Shown here piece after piece: positions 18,760-27,067 of a stretch of 64,000 nt of DNA. A program made the translations under genes and the position numbers. This stretch comes from AAA164-E04 sp964342825 (GTDB taxonomy: Bacteria; Verrucomicrobiota; Verrucomicrobiia; Limisphaerales; AAA164-E04), in contig CAYFHO010000017.1 of the NCBI GenBank assembly GCA_964342825.1, forward strand, positions 1 through 64,000. Direction: 5' to 3'. Under the pieces are notes generated by a model that worked only from the letters and a program-made list of their open reading frames with translations, was not told the DNA's origin and did not search any database. Within the stretch, counting starts at the first letter, position 1. Each line of letters starts with the position of its first letter.

Positions 18760-20193
18760 ATGAGCACAACATTGAATCAACCCACCGATACTCAAGACTT
18801 CAAAGTCGCCAATCTGTCACTTGCCGAATGGGGCCGTAAAGAAATCACCATTGCCGAAAAAGAGATGCCCGGTTTGATGGCGATCCGTGAAAAACACGCC
18901 GCGAACAAACCTTTGAAAGATGTCCGCATCACCGGGTCTCTCCACATGACCATTCAAACGGCTGTGTTGATCGAAACTCTTGCTGATCTCGGAGCATCTG
19001 TCCGCTGGGCTAGTTGCAATATTTTCTCCACCCAAGACCATGCCGCCGCCGCGATTGCTGAAGCTGGCCATCCAGTCTTTGCCTGGAAAGGTGAAACTCT
19101 GGAAGAATACTGGTGGTGCACTTACCAAGCTCTGACTCATCCTGATGGTAAAGGCCCTGAATTGATCGTCGATGACGGTGGTGACGCCACCCTGCTCATC
19201 CACAAAGGCTATGAGTTGGAAAATGGAAGCGACTGGGTCAACACCCCCTCGGAAAGCACCGAAGAACAGGTTATCAAGGACTTGCTGAAAAAGGTTCACG
19301 CCGAAGATCCCCTGCACTGGCACAATGTTGTCAAAGACTGGAAAGGCGTCTCCGAAGAAACCACCACCGGGGTACATCGCCTTTACAAAATGCTTCAGGA
19401 AGGAACGCTCCTTGTTCCCGCAGTCAACGTTAATGACTCGGTCACCAAATCCAAGTTCGACAATTTATACGGTTGCCGCGAATCTTTGGCAGACGGCATC
19501 AAACGCGCCACGGACGTCATGATCGCTGGCAAGGTCGTTTGCGTCGTCGGCTACGGTGACGTGGGTAAGGGTTGTGCACAATCCATGCGTGGTTTCGGTG
19601 CTCGTGTGATCGTCACAGAAATTGACCCCATTAATGCACTCCAGGCAACGATGGAAGGATTCGAAGTCACCACAGTTGAAGAAACCTTAGGACGTGCTGA
19701 CATCTATGTGACCACTACCGGAAATAAAGATGTGATCACCCTGGAACACATGTTGAACATGAAAGACCAGGCCATCGTATGTAACATCGGTCATTTTGAT
19801 AACGAGATTCAAGTGGACAAATTGAACAAGCACCCTGACGTAAAAATGGTCACGGTCAAACCACAGGTTGATCAGTATTTCATGAAAGATGGACGTTCCA
19901 TTTTCATGCTCGCAGAGGGACGTTTGGTCAATCTTGGTTGCGCCACCGGCCACCCTTCCTTCGTCATGTCCAACAGCTTCGCAAACCAAACCCTGGCTCA
20001 GCTCGACCTTTGGGAGAAACGCGAAAACTGCAAACCTTGCGTTTATGTGCTGCCAAAAGCCCTGGACGAAGAAGTCGCACGACTTCATTTGTCCAAACTG
20101 GGAGTTAAATTGACCACCCTGACAAAAGAACAAGCCGACTACATAGGAGTACCGGTAGAAGGCCCTTACAAGCCAGAGCACTATCGCTATTAA
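18760..20193 (+). CDS. ahcY: Adenosylhomocysteinase (SAH hydrolase)
   Basis: This NAD-dependent enzyme splits S-adenosylhomocysteine into adenosine and homocysteine, relieving product inhibition of methyltransferases. The 477-residue protein shows the family features: SLHMTIQTAVLIETL near the start, GYGDVGKG for NAD at 265-272, and the conserved C-terminal YKPEHYRY that reaches into the neighbouring subunit. It is second in the metK operon, and a strong terminator follows 31 bases after its stop. Confidence 0.98.
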   Translation: MSTTLNQPTDTQDFKVANLSLAEWGRKEITIAEKEMPGLMAIREKHAANKPLKDVRITGSLHMTIQTAVLIETLADLGASVRWASCNIFSTQDHAAAAIAEAGHPVFAWKGETLEEYWWCTYQALTHPDGKGPELIVDDGGDATLLIHKGYELENGSDWVNTPSESTEEQVIKDLLKKVHAEDPLHWHNVVKDWKGVSEETTTGVHRLYKMLQEGTLLVPAVNVNDSVTKSKFDNLYGCRESLADGIKRATDVMIAGKVVCVVGYGDVGKGCAQSMRGFGARVIVTEIDPINALQATMEGFEVTTVEETLGRADIYVTTTGNKDVITLEHMLNMKDQAIVCNIGHFDNEIQVDKLNKHPDVKMVTVKPQVDQYFMKDGRSIFMLAEGRLVNLGCATGHPSFVMSNSFANQTLAQLDLWEKRENCKPCVYVLPKALDEEVARLHLSKLGVKLTTLTKEQADYIGVPVEGPYKPEHYRY

Positions 20194-20224
20194 TCTCTGA
20201 ACAAAACGAACCCTTTGAAACTTC

Positions 20225-20256
20225 AAGGCGGCCACCAACATGGCCGCCTTTATTAT
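20225..20256 (+). terminator. Rho-independent terminator of metK-ahcY
   Basis: AAGGCGGCCA and TGGCCGCCTT form a perfect 10-bp GC-rich stem with a 6-base loop, followed by TATTAT. It lies 31 bases after the ahcY stop. Confidence 0.9.
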
Positions 20257-20429
20257 GCGGACTTAGAGGTTTGACTGGAGGGGTGAGTTCCCACAAATCC
20301 CACTTCATAATCTCATCGTCAAACCCCCTTTGTGTCTTGGCTCCTTCGTGTGAGAACAAATAGCAGATACCGAGATTTGCAAAGTTATAAACAGGCGATC
20401 AGCGATCTATCCACTGAATACAGCAGCCT

Positions 20430-20568
20430 GTTGGAGTTCAACCTTAAGGTTACCACAGCTCTCGAAGAGAGCGAGTCCCAATGACATCAAGCAAGGAGAT
20501 TCGCCCAAACTTAAAACCGGCTCCGCAATATGAAGCCGCAAAATGCAGTCTCAAGGCTGAACTCCAAC
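20430..20568. repeat. REP-like element with inverted ends
   Basis: The left end GTTGGAGTTCAACCTTAAGG (from 20430) is an imperfect inverted copy of the right end CTCAAGGCTGAACTCCAAC (to 20568). Inside is a perfect small hairpin, GCTCTC-GAA-GAGAGC, at 20458-20472. No ORF of use lies within. A second copy of the right end (20535-20568) occurs at 21403-21440. The whole 586-bp gap between ahcY and vapB holds the ahcY terminator, this element and the vapB promoter; I see no gene in it. Confidence 0.6.
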
Positions 20569-20745
20569 TAATTTTGGTGCGAATGGAAGTCGTTGGCGAG
20601 ACGGCAACAAAACCGTGATTTGGACTCAAAAAAAGTTTAAAAAAGAGAATCTAAGCCATCTGCGGTTCAAGAGTCAGTAGTCAGGACAAAGGTTTCGTAC
20701 TCAAAATCCAATTTATCTGGGAATGGAAACAACATTTCCCTCGCC

Positions 20746-20773
20746 TTGACACTGAGGTAGGAATTCTTATTTT
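20746..20773 (+). promoter_or_regulatory. Promoter of the VapBC-type operon
   Basis: TTGACA (20746-20751, perfect -35) and TATTTT (20768-20773) are separated by 16 bp. Transcription would start about 7 bases past the -10, at or next to the ATG at 20780, so the antitoxin mRNA may be leaderless. An imperfect inverted repeat (GGGAATG / CATTTCCC) just upstream of the -35 could be an operator site. Confidence 0.55.
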
Positions 20774-20779
20774 AAAAGT

Positions 20780-21004
20780 ATGAACGCGATTGTTTCTGAA
20801 AAAGGACAAATCACCATACCGAAAAAACTAAGAGTCAATCTGGGACTGGAAACGGGTTCTGTATTAGAATTTACCGAGAAGAACGGTCAGTTAATCCTCG
20901 CCAAAAAACTCGAATCCGATCCCATCGATGCCTGGTTGGGATTTACCGAATTACCCGGGGACAAATCCGTTGACGCTTACATGAAATCCATTCGGGCTCG
21001 ATGA
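20780..21004 (+). CDS. AbrB/MazE-type antitoxin (VapB-like)
   Basis: The 74-residue protein starts with the swapped-hairpin DNA-binding fold of the AbrB family: VSEKGQITIPKKLRVNLGLE, then GSVLEFTEKNGQLILAKK. The C-terminal part (about 48-74) would wrap the toxin. Its stop overlaps the start of the PIN toxin (ATGA at 21001-21004), as usual for co-translated pairs. The pair likely represses its own promoter. No Shine-Dalgarno precedes the ATG. Confidence 0.88.
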   Translation: MNAIVSEKGQITIPKKLRVNLGLETGSVLEFTEKNGQLILAKKLESDPIDAWLGFTELPGDKSVDAYMKSIRAR

Positions 21005-21432
21005 TCACCGCAATTGATTCCTGCGTTCTTCTCGACATAGCCGTCAACGATTCTAAAAATGGCCTTGCATCTGCCAATGCCCTGAAAGAGGCCAAAAAAC
21101 AAGGGAGATTGATAGTTTGCGAGTGTGTCATAGCCGAAATCACACCTGTATGTGATCAGAAAACCCGTTCATTCCTCGAGTCCATAGGTATCGACTACGT
21201 ACCAGCAACTCATGAAGCAGCCCTGCTTGCCGGAACCCATTTCAAAAAGTATCTGTCCAGAGGAGGGAAAAAAGGCCGCATAGTGATCGATTTCCTCATA
21301 GGTGCCCATGCTTCCGAAACGGCAGACCGACTCCTCACCAGAGACGCGGGATTCCTTCGAGATGATTTTGCACAATTAAATATCTGGTACCCAAGGAATG
21401 GCGCCGCCACAAAACAACAGCCTCAAGGCTGA
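21001..21432 (+). CDS. vapC: PIN-domain toxin (VapC-like ribonuclease)
   Basis: The 143-residue protein is a PIN nuclease, expected to cut tRNA or other RNA when freed from its antitoxin. The metal-binding acids are in place: Asp6 (AIDSCVLLD), Glu46, Asp97 (IVIDFLIGAHA) and Asp115 (LTRDAGF). It overlaps the antitoxin by four bases. The last ten residues (GAATKQQPQG) and the stop codon are read from the REP-like repeat at 21403-21440, so the original C-terminus was probably replaced near NIWYPRN. The core domain seems complete. Confidence 0.88.
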   Translation: MITAIDSCVLLDIAVNDSKNGLASANALKEAKKQGRLIVCECVIAEITPVCDQKTRSFLESIGIDYVPATHEAALLAGTHFKKYLSRGGKKGRIVIDFLIGAHASETADRLLTRDAGFLRDDFAQLNIWYPRNGAATKQQPQG

Positions 21433-21440
21433 ACTCCAAC
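21403..21440. repeat. Second copy of the REP-like right end, overlapping vapC stop
   Basis: GCCGC..AAAA..CAG.CTCAAGGCTGAACTCCAAC matches 20535-20568 with a few changes and one short insertion. It supplies the stop codon of vapC (TGA at 21430-21432). Confidence 0.6.
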
Positions 21441-21458
21441 GGAATGAGTGGAGGATTA

Positions 21459-24400
21459 TTACAACTCAGTTTCTGTCCAGGGTGAGGTACGACCTTGCGT
21501 CTTTAATCGGACTTGATGTACCCGTTCGGCGGGAATCGCATCACCTTCGTTTCCGAAAGATTCCCTGAGAAAACTCAGCAATGCCGCCAAATCATCGTCA
21601 TTCAATCCGGCGAATGACGGCATGGCTACGGGAGTTTGAGGTTGAAAACTTTGACCGTTTACCTGAATAGGACCGGTCAAACCATGCAGCACTATTTTTA
21701 TCAACCGATCCACATCACCCTGCACCCAGTCACTTCCACGCAAAGAAGGATAGACACCCATCAACCCCTTACCATCGGGTTGATGGCATGGGAGACAGGC
21801 TTGTTCATAAAGCAACTCACCCTGACTTGGCGGAACCGGTGGATTACCGATCAAATCTCTCAAGTAATCCGCTTGTTTGGCTGAACTAAACTCCAATCGC
21901 CCTTCTTTCCAGGGCTCTTCCCAAAGTGGTTGCAAAGCCCTGGTACTTTGCCGCAAGGCATACTCAAGAAAACGATCCATGGGATGTTCCAAAGCAAGCG
22001 TCGCAATGGCCACAGATTCAGTTGAAGGCAAATAACTGCAAGCCACAACCGCCTCCAATCGAACTCTTGGATGAGTATCTTGAACGGCCTGACGCAGCCA
22101 AGCAGCGGCCTCCGGCAATCGATCGGCCCAGCCTCCGATGGCGCGTGCTGCGTAGGCACGAATTCGGTAATCCGATGACCGTAACAAATACTTCAAAAAC
22201 TTGGGACGAGGAGTTTCATGCGCCTGAAACACCCCAAGTATTTCCAGCATCCATTGCTCCGAAGCTTCCTTTTGATTCAATAAACGCTCAACCAAAGCAT
22301 CCGCCTCTTTGACCACTTCATCAGTGGAACGATAGTAAAGTAATCGCTTGGCCTGATACCGTGTCCACCTCTCCGGTGAATCCAATTGGTCCAGAAGCTG
22401 TCGTGTCGTCATCTCAGCAAGGCTGGGAGGGCGAACCGCATCAAGTTTCGTCGAGGACACACGCCAAATTCTTCCATGATGTTTGTCCCGTTTTGGATCC
22501 GCATAGCTTGCCTGGTAATGCCCAATCACGGGATTATACCAATCGGCCAGATACATGGCACCATCGGGTCCCATGCTGACATCCACAGGACGGAAAGCGT
22601 TATTCGAAGATCGCATGACTTTGGGCAATTGAGTGGTCTTAAACCCCGCACCATCATCCTGAAATCGATGTAATTCCACGACAGAACCAAAGTAACCACC
22701 AATCAAAGCCGTCCCTTGAATATTGTCGGGCATGGCCGCGGTTCCAACGATATCAATGGATGTGGTTTTGGGTGATGTTTCAAATATGGCCCCCACAGAA
22801 TGGTATTGTTCCGGTGAATTGGCATAGGATTGATTCGCTGATTCGCGGGAACCACTGCCAATGGGACTCGCTCCACGCACCATTCCAGGTACTGTCCAGT
22901 AACCATGAGGTCTGTCACCAGTCTTGTGAAAGACCTGCCCATAATCATCAAACGTCACTCCCCAACAATTGGCCCCCGCCATTCCCCCGCCAAAGAATCC
23001 CTCCAATCGCAAAGTACGGGGACGCAAACGCCACACTGCGGCGCGATCCAATCTCGCAATGCCCCAAGGTGTTTCTACAACCGACATGGCATGCATTCCC
23101 TGGGTAAACCACAGACTTCCATCAGGACCATGAGAAATCGAATTGATCAATTGATGCGTATCACCAATTCCAAAACCCGAAAACAGAATCTGTCGTTCAT
23201 CTGCGACGAGATCCCCGTCCCGATCTCGCAGGAAAACGAGTTGATCAAAATCACACACATACAATCCATCCTTACCGAGCTCCAAACCCTGAATCATGTT
23301 GAGCCTCGAAGCAAACCTCCACTGACGATCCGCTCGCCCATCATGGTCCGTATCTTCAAAAACAAGGATGTAGTCTGATGGCTGGCGGTTGGCGAGGTTT
23401 TGAGGATAAGAAGGAGAGCATGCCACATACAAACGTCCGGCTTCATCCCAGGCAATCTGGACTGGATTCACCACACCCTCCCTTTCCGAAGCATACAAAT
23501 TCACTTGATAACCATCGTGCATTTCAAATGTTTTCAATTGCTCTTCGGGAGTCAAAGCCACCGGTGAGACGACAAACTCATCAGGTTCAAAGAGAGGTGG
23601 GAGAGGAGTTTGGCTTCGATTAGCAATTTGATGAATATAACCATCCAATGCTTCGATCATGGGTTTCCTTTGCTCGAAGCTTTCGTGAAGCGAAGGAGCC
23701 CCTGCGACTCCACGGCCAAACATCTGCGAGATACGATCCCCATATACAAAAGACCAATTCGCCGGTCGCCAGGAATCGAACCAGAGTCTGTTTTTTGCCA
23801 ATACCAATTCTTTCAACACTTCCCGCTCCACCCCGACGACTGGTTGAGCCCCCAATGCGTTCGCCATGATTTCACCCACCACCTCAAGGCCAAATGTCGT
23901 CAGGTGGATCCCATCCTCGGTCAATCGTGAAGCCGAGTCTCCCCTGCCCTGCAACGCAGTTACCAGATCGATGAAAAGGCATTGTCTTTCCCTGGCAATT
24001 TCGCCCACCACGTCGGCATAAGCCGCCACATCCTGATTCCGAGAAGTCAGGTCAGGAGCATGACTGGTGAGCGGTTTTTCAAATGGCATCGGGGAAACAA
24101 GTACAACACGTCGGGTTTGTTGTGCGAACTGATCCAGTAAACGATGATAAGCAACCTTGAATTCGGTTAATCTTTCAGGACCATCAAAAACTTCCATCTG
24201 ACCGAACTGAATGATGAGCGTTCCGGCAGAGACTGTTTTCAATTGATCCAACCAACTACCAAAATTCAACTCCCGCCACTGCTCATAAACCGTGTCCCCT
24301 TCCCATGCCATCGAACGAAAACGTAGGTTATGGCTTGCGAATCCGGCCACCATTCTGGATTCAAACGACGCTGCTTTTTGTTCCCTGACGAAATTCTCCT

Positions 24401-25154
24401 GCCCAATCAACACTACGATCTCATCATTCTGAGGCACGTATACATTGTTTGTGAAAGGTAATTTGGATTCGATAGGTTGACCATCTCCAAACCGGCTCAA
24501 CACCTTACCTTCAAGAGGTGTTGAAGGTTCGGGTAATTGTTGAATCATGATATTTCTAAATGAGATTTCAGCCTTGCACTGGCCGTGAATCTGAAGCGCG
24601 ATCAAACCCTTTTGCTCTAAATCGGAGTCTGGTTCGATGTAGGTGATCATGTGAACATTGTTTAGAAACAACTTCACTTGATTCCCTTGAGCCACGATTT
24701 CGTATTGATTCCAATCTCCCGGTTTTTCAACACGTGCCAGCAACGCCTTGTCTGCGGTTGCCAACATGGTCCTTCTACGTGATTCGTCATATAAACTCCC
24801 CGACCAACCCGCTCCGATGTCGGCTTGATATCCGATCATTTCATTCGCCGGATCTGCAATACGACGACTGCGAAACTGAACACCACCATTCACAAAACCT
24901 TCGGATCCCTCCAATTTGTATTCGAGGGTTAAACGAAAGTGATCGTATTCCTGTTTAGTCGCCAAAAATTCGTTTTGGGGATTACCTTCCATCGAACCTC
25001 CCACGATGGTATTGCCCTCAATCCTCCAAACCGTCATGTCCCCTTCCCATCCTTCAAATGATTGACCGTCAAACAAGGGAATCGGATCCGACTGACCAAA
25101 TAGCGCGGAGGTATTCCAGCTCAGTAAACAAAAAATGAGAAATAAAAGTTTCAT
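21459..25154 (-). CDS. DUF1080 / SGNH / PVC dehydrogenase / HEAT / cytochrome c fusion
   Basis: I prefer the ATG at 25154 (MKLLFLIFCLLSWNTSALFG), a clean signal peptide; the frame is open to a TTG at 25205. The 1,231-residue product has a DUF1080 (3-keto-disaccharide hydrolase-like) jelly roll at about 22-215 (IPLFDGQSFEGWEG). An SGNH-hydrolase fold follows at about 230-440 with the DGIHLT block, but block I reads IGQENF, lacking the usual Ser. Then come a beta-propeller dehydrogenase-like domain (about 545-910), HEAT repeats (about 930-1110) and a cytochrome c with CLPCH at about 1118-1122 and an axial Met in VAMPSF. Such fusions are typical of PVC bacteria and are thought to act on sugars in the periplasm. 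The neighbour downstream of the same strand is a sulfatase gene, pointing to sulfated polysaccharides. Confidence 0.88.
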   Translation of the reverse strand: MKLLFLIFCLLSWNTSALFGQSDPIPLFDGQSFEGWEGDMTVWRIEGNTIVGGSMEGNPQNEFLATKQEYDHFRLTLEYKLEGSEGFVNGGVQFRSRRIADPANEMIGYQADIGAGWSGSLYDESRRRTMLATADKALLARVEKPGDWNQYEIVAQGNQVKLFLNNVHMITYIEPDSDLEQKGLIALQIHGQCKAEISFRNIMIQQLPEPSTPLEGKVLSRFGDGQPIESKLPFTNNVYVPQNDEIVVLIGQENFVREQKAASFESRMVAGFASHNLRFRSMAWEGDTVYEQWRELNFGSWLDQLKTVSAGTLIIQFGQMEVFDGPERLTEFKVAYHRLLDQFAQQTRRVVLVSPMPFEKPLTSHAPDLTSRNQDVAAYADVVGEIARERQCLFIDLVTALQGRGDSASRLTEDGIHLTTFGLEVVGEIMANALGAQPVVGVEREVLKELVLAKNRLWFDSWRPANWSFVYGDRISQMFGRGVAGAPSLHESFEQRKPMIEALDGYIHQIANRSQTPLPPLFEPDEFVVSPVALTPEEQLKTFEMHDGYQVNLYASEREGVVNPVQIAWDEAGRLYVACSPSYPQNLANRQPSDYILVFEDTDHDGRADRQWRFASRLNMIQGLELGKDGLYVCDFDQLVFLRDRDGDLVADERQILFSGFGIGDTHQLINSISHGPDGSLWFTQGMHAMSVVETPWGIARLDRAAVWRLRPRTLRLEGFFGGGMAGANCWGVTFDDYGQVFHKTGDRPHGYWTVPGMVRGASPIGSGSRESANQSYANSPEQYHSVGAIFETSPKTTSIDIVGTAAMPDNIQGTALIGGYFGSVVELHRFQDDGAGFKTTQLPKVMRSSNNAFRPVDVSMGPDGAMYLADWYNPVIGHYQASYADPKRDKHHGRIWRVSSTKLDAVRPPSLAEMTTRQLLDQLDSPERWTRYQAKRLLYYRSTDEVVKEADALVERLLNQKEASEQWMLEILGVFQAHETPRPKFLKYLLRSSDYRIRAYAARAIGGWADRLPEAAAWLRQAVQDTHPRVRLEAVVACSYLPSTESVAIATLALEHPMDRFLEYALRQSTRALQPLWEEPWKEGRLEFSSAKQADYLRDLIGNPPVPPSQGELLYEQACLPCHQPDGKGLMGVYPSLRGSDWVQGDVDRLIKIVLHGLTGPIQVNGQSFQPQTPVAMPSFAGLNDDDLAALLSFLRESFGNEGDAIPAERVHQVRLKTQGRTSPWTETEL

Positions 25155-25225
25155 TAGGAAAATGATCTTGAACTTAGTAGCGAACAAAATGAATTTCATA
25201 ATCAAGCGATGATACAGTAAGTTTT

Positions 25226-26704
25226 TTATTGCCTTCTTTTGGCTTCCGGGTGACTGGCAAGAATAGCCTTCAATTTGACGACTGCCTCTGGTCTTGCAGA
25301 TGCCAGGTTTCGAGTTTCGGCAGGATCCTGGAGGTAATCATACAATTCAAATACCGCTGACTCCTCGGATGCCCCCGGCTTTTTCCATTCAATCAATCGA
25401 TATCGATCCGTGCGAATGGCTCGACCGATTTGTTGTCCTCGTGGATAACAATGATAGGCGTGATTTCGAACAAGTTTTGAAGGATTCCTGAGCACCGAAA
25501 CCAGGCTCACTCCGTCGATCGGTTGGGGTCCACTGGGAGGATTCAATCCCGCCAAATCGGCAACGGTAGGAAATAGATCAACTGTTTCGGCAAGCTGCCT
25601 GGTTACTGAACCTGGCTTCGTAACTCCCGGCGCACGAATAATGATTGGAATCCGATTCGCCTGTTCGTAGTTGGTGTGTTTGGTCCAATAACCATGGTCA
25701 CCAAGGTGCCACCCGTGGTCGCCCCATAGAACAACAATGGTGTTTTCAGCCAGACCTAAAGAATCAAGTGCATCCAAAACCTTACCAATCTGAGCGTCCG
25801 CGTAGCTCGCTGCGGCATAGTAGCCATGGAGCAACTTCCTTTGAATGCTGATTTCTTTGATATTTTCCACCGTCAGTGGCGCATAATTGACAATCTCACC
25901 ACCACGTTTCCCTGCCAAAGATGGAGCCAACTCAGGATCCCGCTGATCTGAAGCTATGGGAAAAGCATTTGGGTCATGCATGTCCCAATACTTTTGAGGA
26001 GCAGTGAATGGAAGGTGTGGTTTCACAAATCCAGCCATGATAAAGAATGGAACGTCGGTATTGCGCTGATGAAATTTCAAACGTTCAATCACCTTAGAAG
26101 CGATCCTCCCATCCGCATAAGCTTCATCAGTTACATCGGCACTCTCCCAGGCATAACCTTTCGGCAAGCTTCGAATCTGACCCAATTTTTGATTCGTAAA
26201 ATAAGCCTCCTCACGCGTCAGTTGACCACCCTCCGTGCTTTCAGGCTTCAGGTATTCGACTACCTTATCGAGGTAAGATGGAACATCCCAGGATTGCTTG
26301 TCGTCATGGTTTCCATGTCCGGTATGGAGCACTTTACCCATGCATGCTGAAGTCCAACCATGCTGACTGAAATACTGTGGCATGGTTAATGCATTCGGAA
26401 TGACATCACGGAAATGTCGCCCTAATCCGTAGATCCCAATCGAAGTGGAACGGCTTCCAAGTAATAAATTATTCCTGGATGGAGCACATACTGATTGGTT
26501 GCAATAAGCTTTCACGAATCGCAATCCACTCGCAGCCAAACGATCCATGTGAGGTGTTTTGGCTAACGGATCCCCATAACATCCCATTGCGGGTTTGAGA
26601 TCATCGACGAGAATCATCAAAACATTAGGCCTTTGCTCGCCATATGCGGGACATATTTGAACCAGTAATACGATCAGGTAGCTTGTAAAACAGAATCGTT
26701 TCAT
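25226..26704 (-). CDS. Sulfatase, iduronate-2-sulfatase-like (S1 family)
   Basis: The enzyme hydrolyses sulfate esters, probably on a glycan, in the periplasm. The 492-residue product has a signal peptide (about 1-22). The metal-binding start VLMILVDDLKPAMGCYGD and the sulfatase signature CAPSR at Cys73 are intact; this Cys must be turned into formylglycine by a maturase not in this window. DDLKP with GCYGD is typical of the iduronate-2-sulfatase-like branch. Its gene lies upstream of the DUF1080 fusion on the same strand with about a 70-base gap, so the two are likely co-transcribed. Confidence 0.93.
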   Translation of the reverse strand: MKRFCFTSYLIVLLVQICPAYGEQRPNVLMILVDDLKPAMGCYGDPLAKTPHMDRLAASGLRFVKAYCNQSVCAPSRNNLLLGSRSTSIGIYGLGRHFRDVIPNALTMPQYFSQHGWTSACMGKVLHTGHGNHDDKQSWDVPSYLDKVVEYLKPESTEGGQLTREEAYFTNQKLGQIRSLPKGYAWESADVTDEAYADGRIASKVIERLKFHQRNTDVPFFIMAGFVKPHLPFTAPQKYWDMHDPNAFPIASDQRDPELAPSLAGKRGGEIVNYAPLTVENIKEISIQRKLLHGYYAAASYADAQIGKVLDALDSLGLAENTIVVLWGDHGWHLGDHGYWTKHTNYEQANRIPIIIRAPGVTKPGSVTRQLAETVDLFPTVADLAGLNPPSGPQPIDGVSLVSVLRNPSKLVRNHAYHCYPRGQQIGRAIRTDRYRLIEWKKPGASEESAVFELYDYLQDPAETRNLASARPEAVVKLKAILASHPEAKRRQ

Positions 26705-26814
26705 GACGCGTGTGAAATCGAATTACCCTTAAACAAAAGAAGCATGTTCTACCAGATGATTCTCGGTTCATGTAGGATTGGCGCGTCGTCTCATGAAAAA
26801 ACAAAACTTACCTC

Positions 26815-26845
26815 TTGACAGAATCTGATTGCGCAACGCTAATAC
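26815..26845 (+). promoter_or_regulatory. Promoter of a small transcription unit
   Basis: TTGACA at 26815-26820 is a perfect -35. Two -10 candidates overlap: GCTAAT (26838-26843, 17-bp spacer) and TAATAC (26840-26845, 19-bp spacer). The start of transcription would be near 26850, within a few bases of the ATG at 26855. Confidence 0.5.
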
Positions 26846-26854
26846 GCCTAAGTC

Positions 26855-26992
26855 ATGAACGACCAAAGCCCACAATTCAAAAGCTGGAAACACCTCGCTG
26901 CAGGTGTCAAGGCGGGCGTGCGTCTTTATGTGCTTCCGATGACAATCTCTATTCTCGTTACCCCGGAAGAAAGGCAGCAGGAACCTAATTAG
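26855..26992 (+). CDS. Small ORF (45 aa) in its own promoter-terminator unit, unknown
   Basis: The ATG at 26855 opens a 45-codon frame ending in TAG at 26990-26992. The protein begins MNDQSPQFKSWKHLAAGVKA and ends PEERQQEPN, basic in the middle and acidic at the end; I do not recognise it. A perfect -35 lies upstream and an intrinsic terminator 33 bases after the stop. No Shine-Dalgarno is visible, so the unit may instead be a small RNA of about 200 bases: an internal hairpin (ACACCT-CGCTGC-AGGTGT, 26890-26907) exists. Either way it looks like a discrete transcription unit. Confidence 0.45.
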   Translation: MNDQSPQFKSWKHLAAGVKAGVRLYVLPMTISILVTPEERQQEPN

Positions 26993-27024
26993 TGATGTAA
27001 CCAAAAACTGATTTATCAATTTCT

Positions 27025-27060
27025 AACCCTGCTAGCCTTAAAGGTTGGCAGGGTTTTTTT
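27025..27060 (+). terminator. Rho-independent terminator
   Basis: AACCCTGC and GCAGGGTT pair (8 bp), with an inner CCTT/AAGG extension, followed by five more T residues. It ends only 7 bases before the ATG of the MFS gene, so the MFS gene either has its own start signal or depends on read-through. Confidence 0.85.
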
Positions 27061-27067
27061 ATTTCTC

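Noticed and set aside
18817..20241. Two long frames (186 and 184 codons) antisense to ahcY
   Set aside because: Same cause as above; ahcY is certain and these overlap it fully.
21636..23930. Several plus-strand frames of 80-157 codons
   Set aside because: All lie opposite the DUF1080/dehydrogenase/cytochrome c gene and show no domain or ribosome site.
26768..27019. 83-codon minus-strand frame over the small transcription unit
   Set aside because: No ribosome site, and promoter and terminator signals both point the other way.
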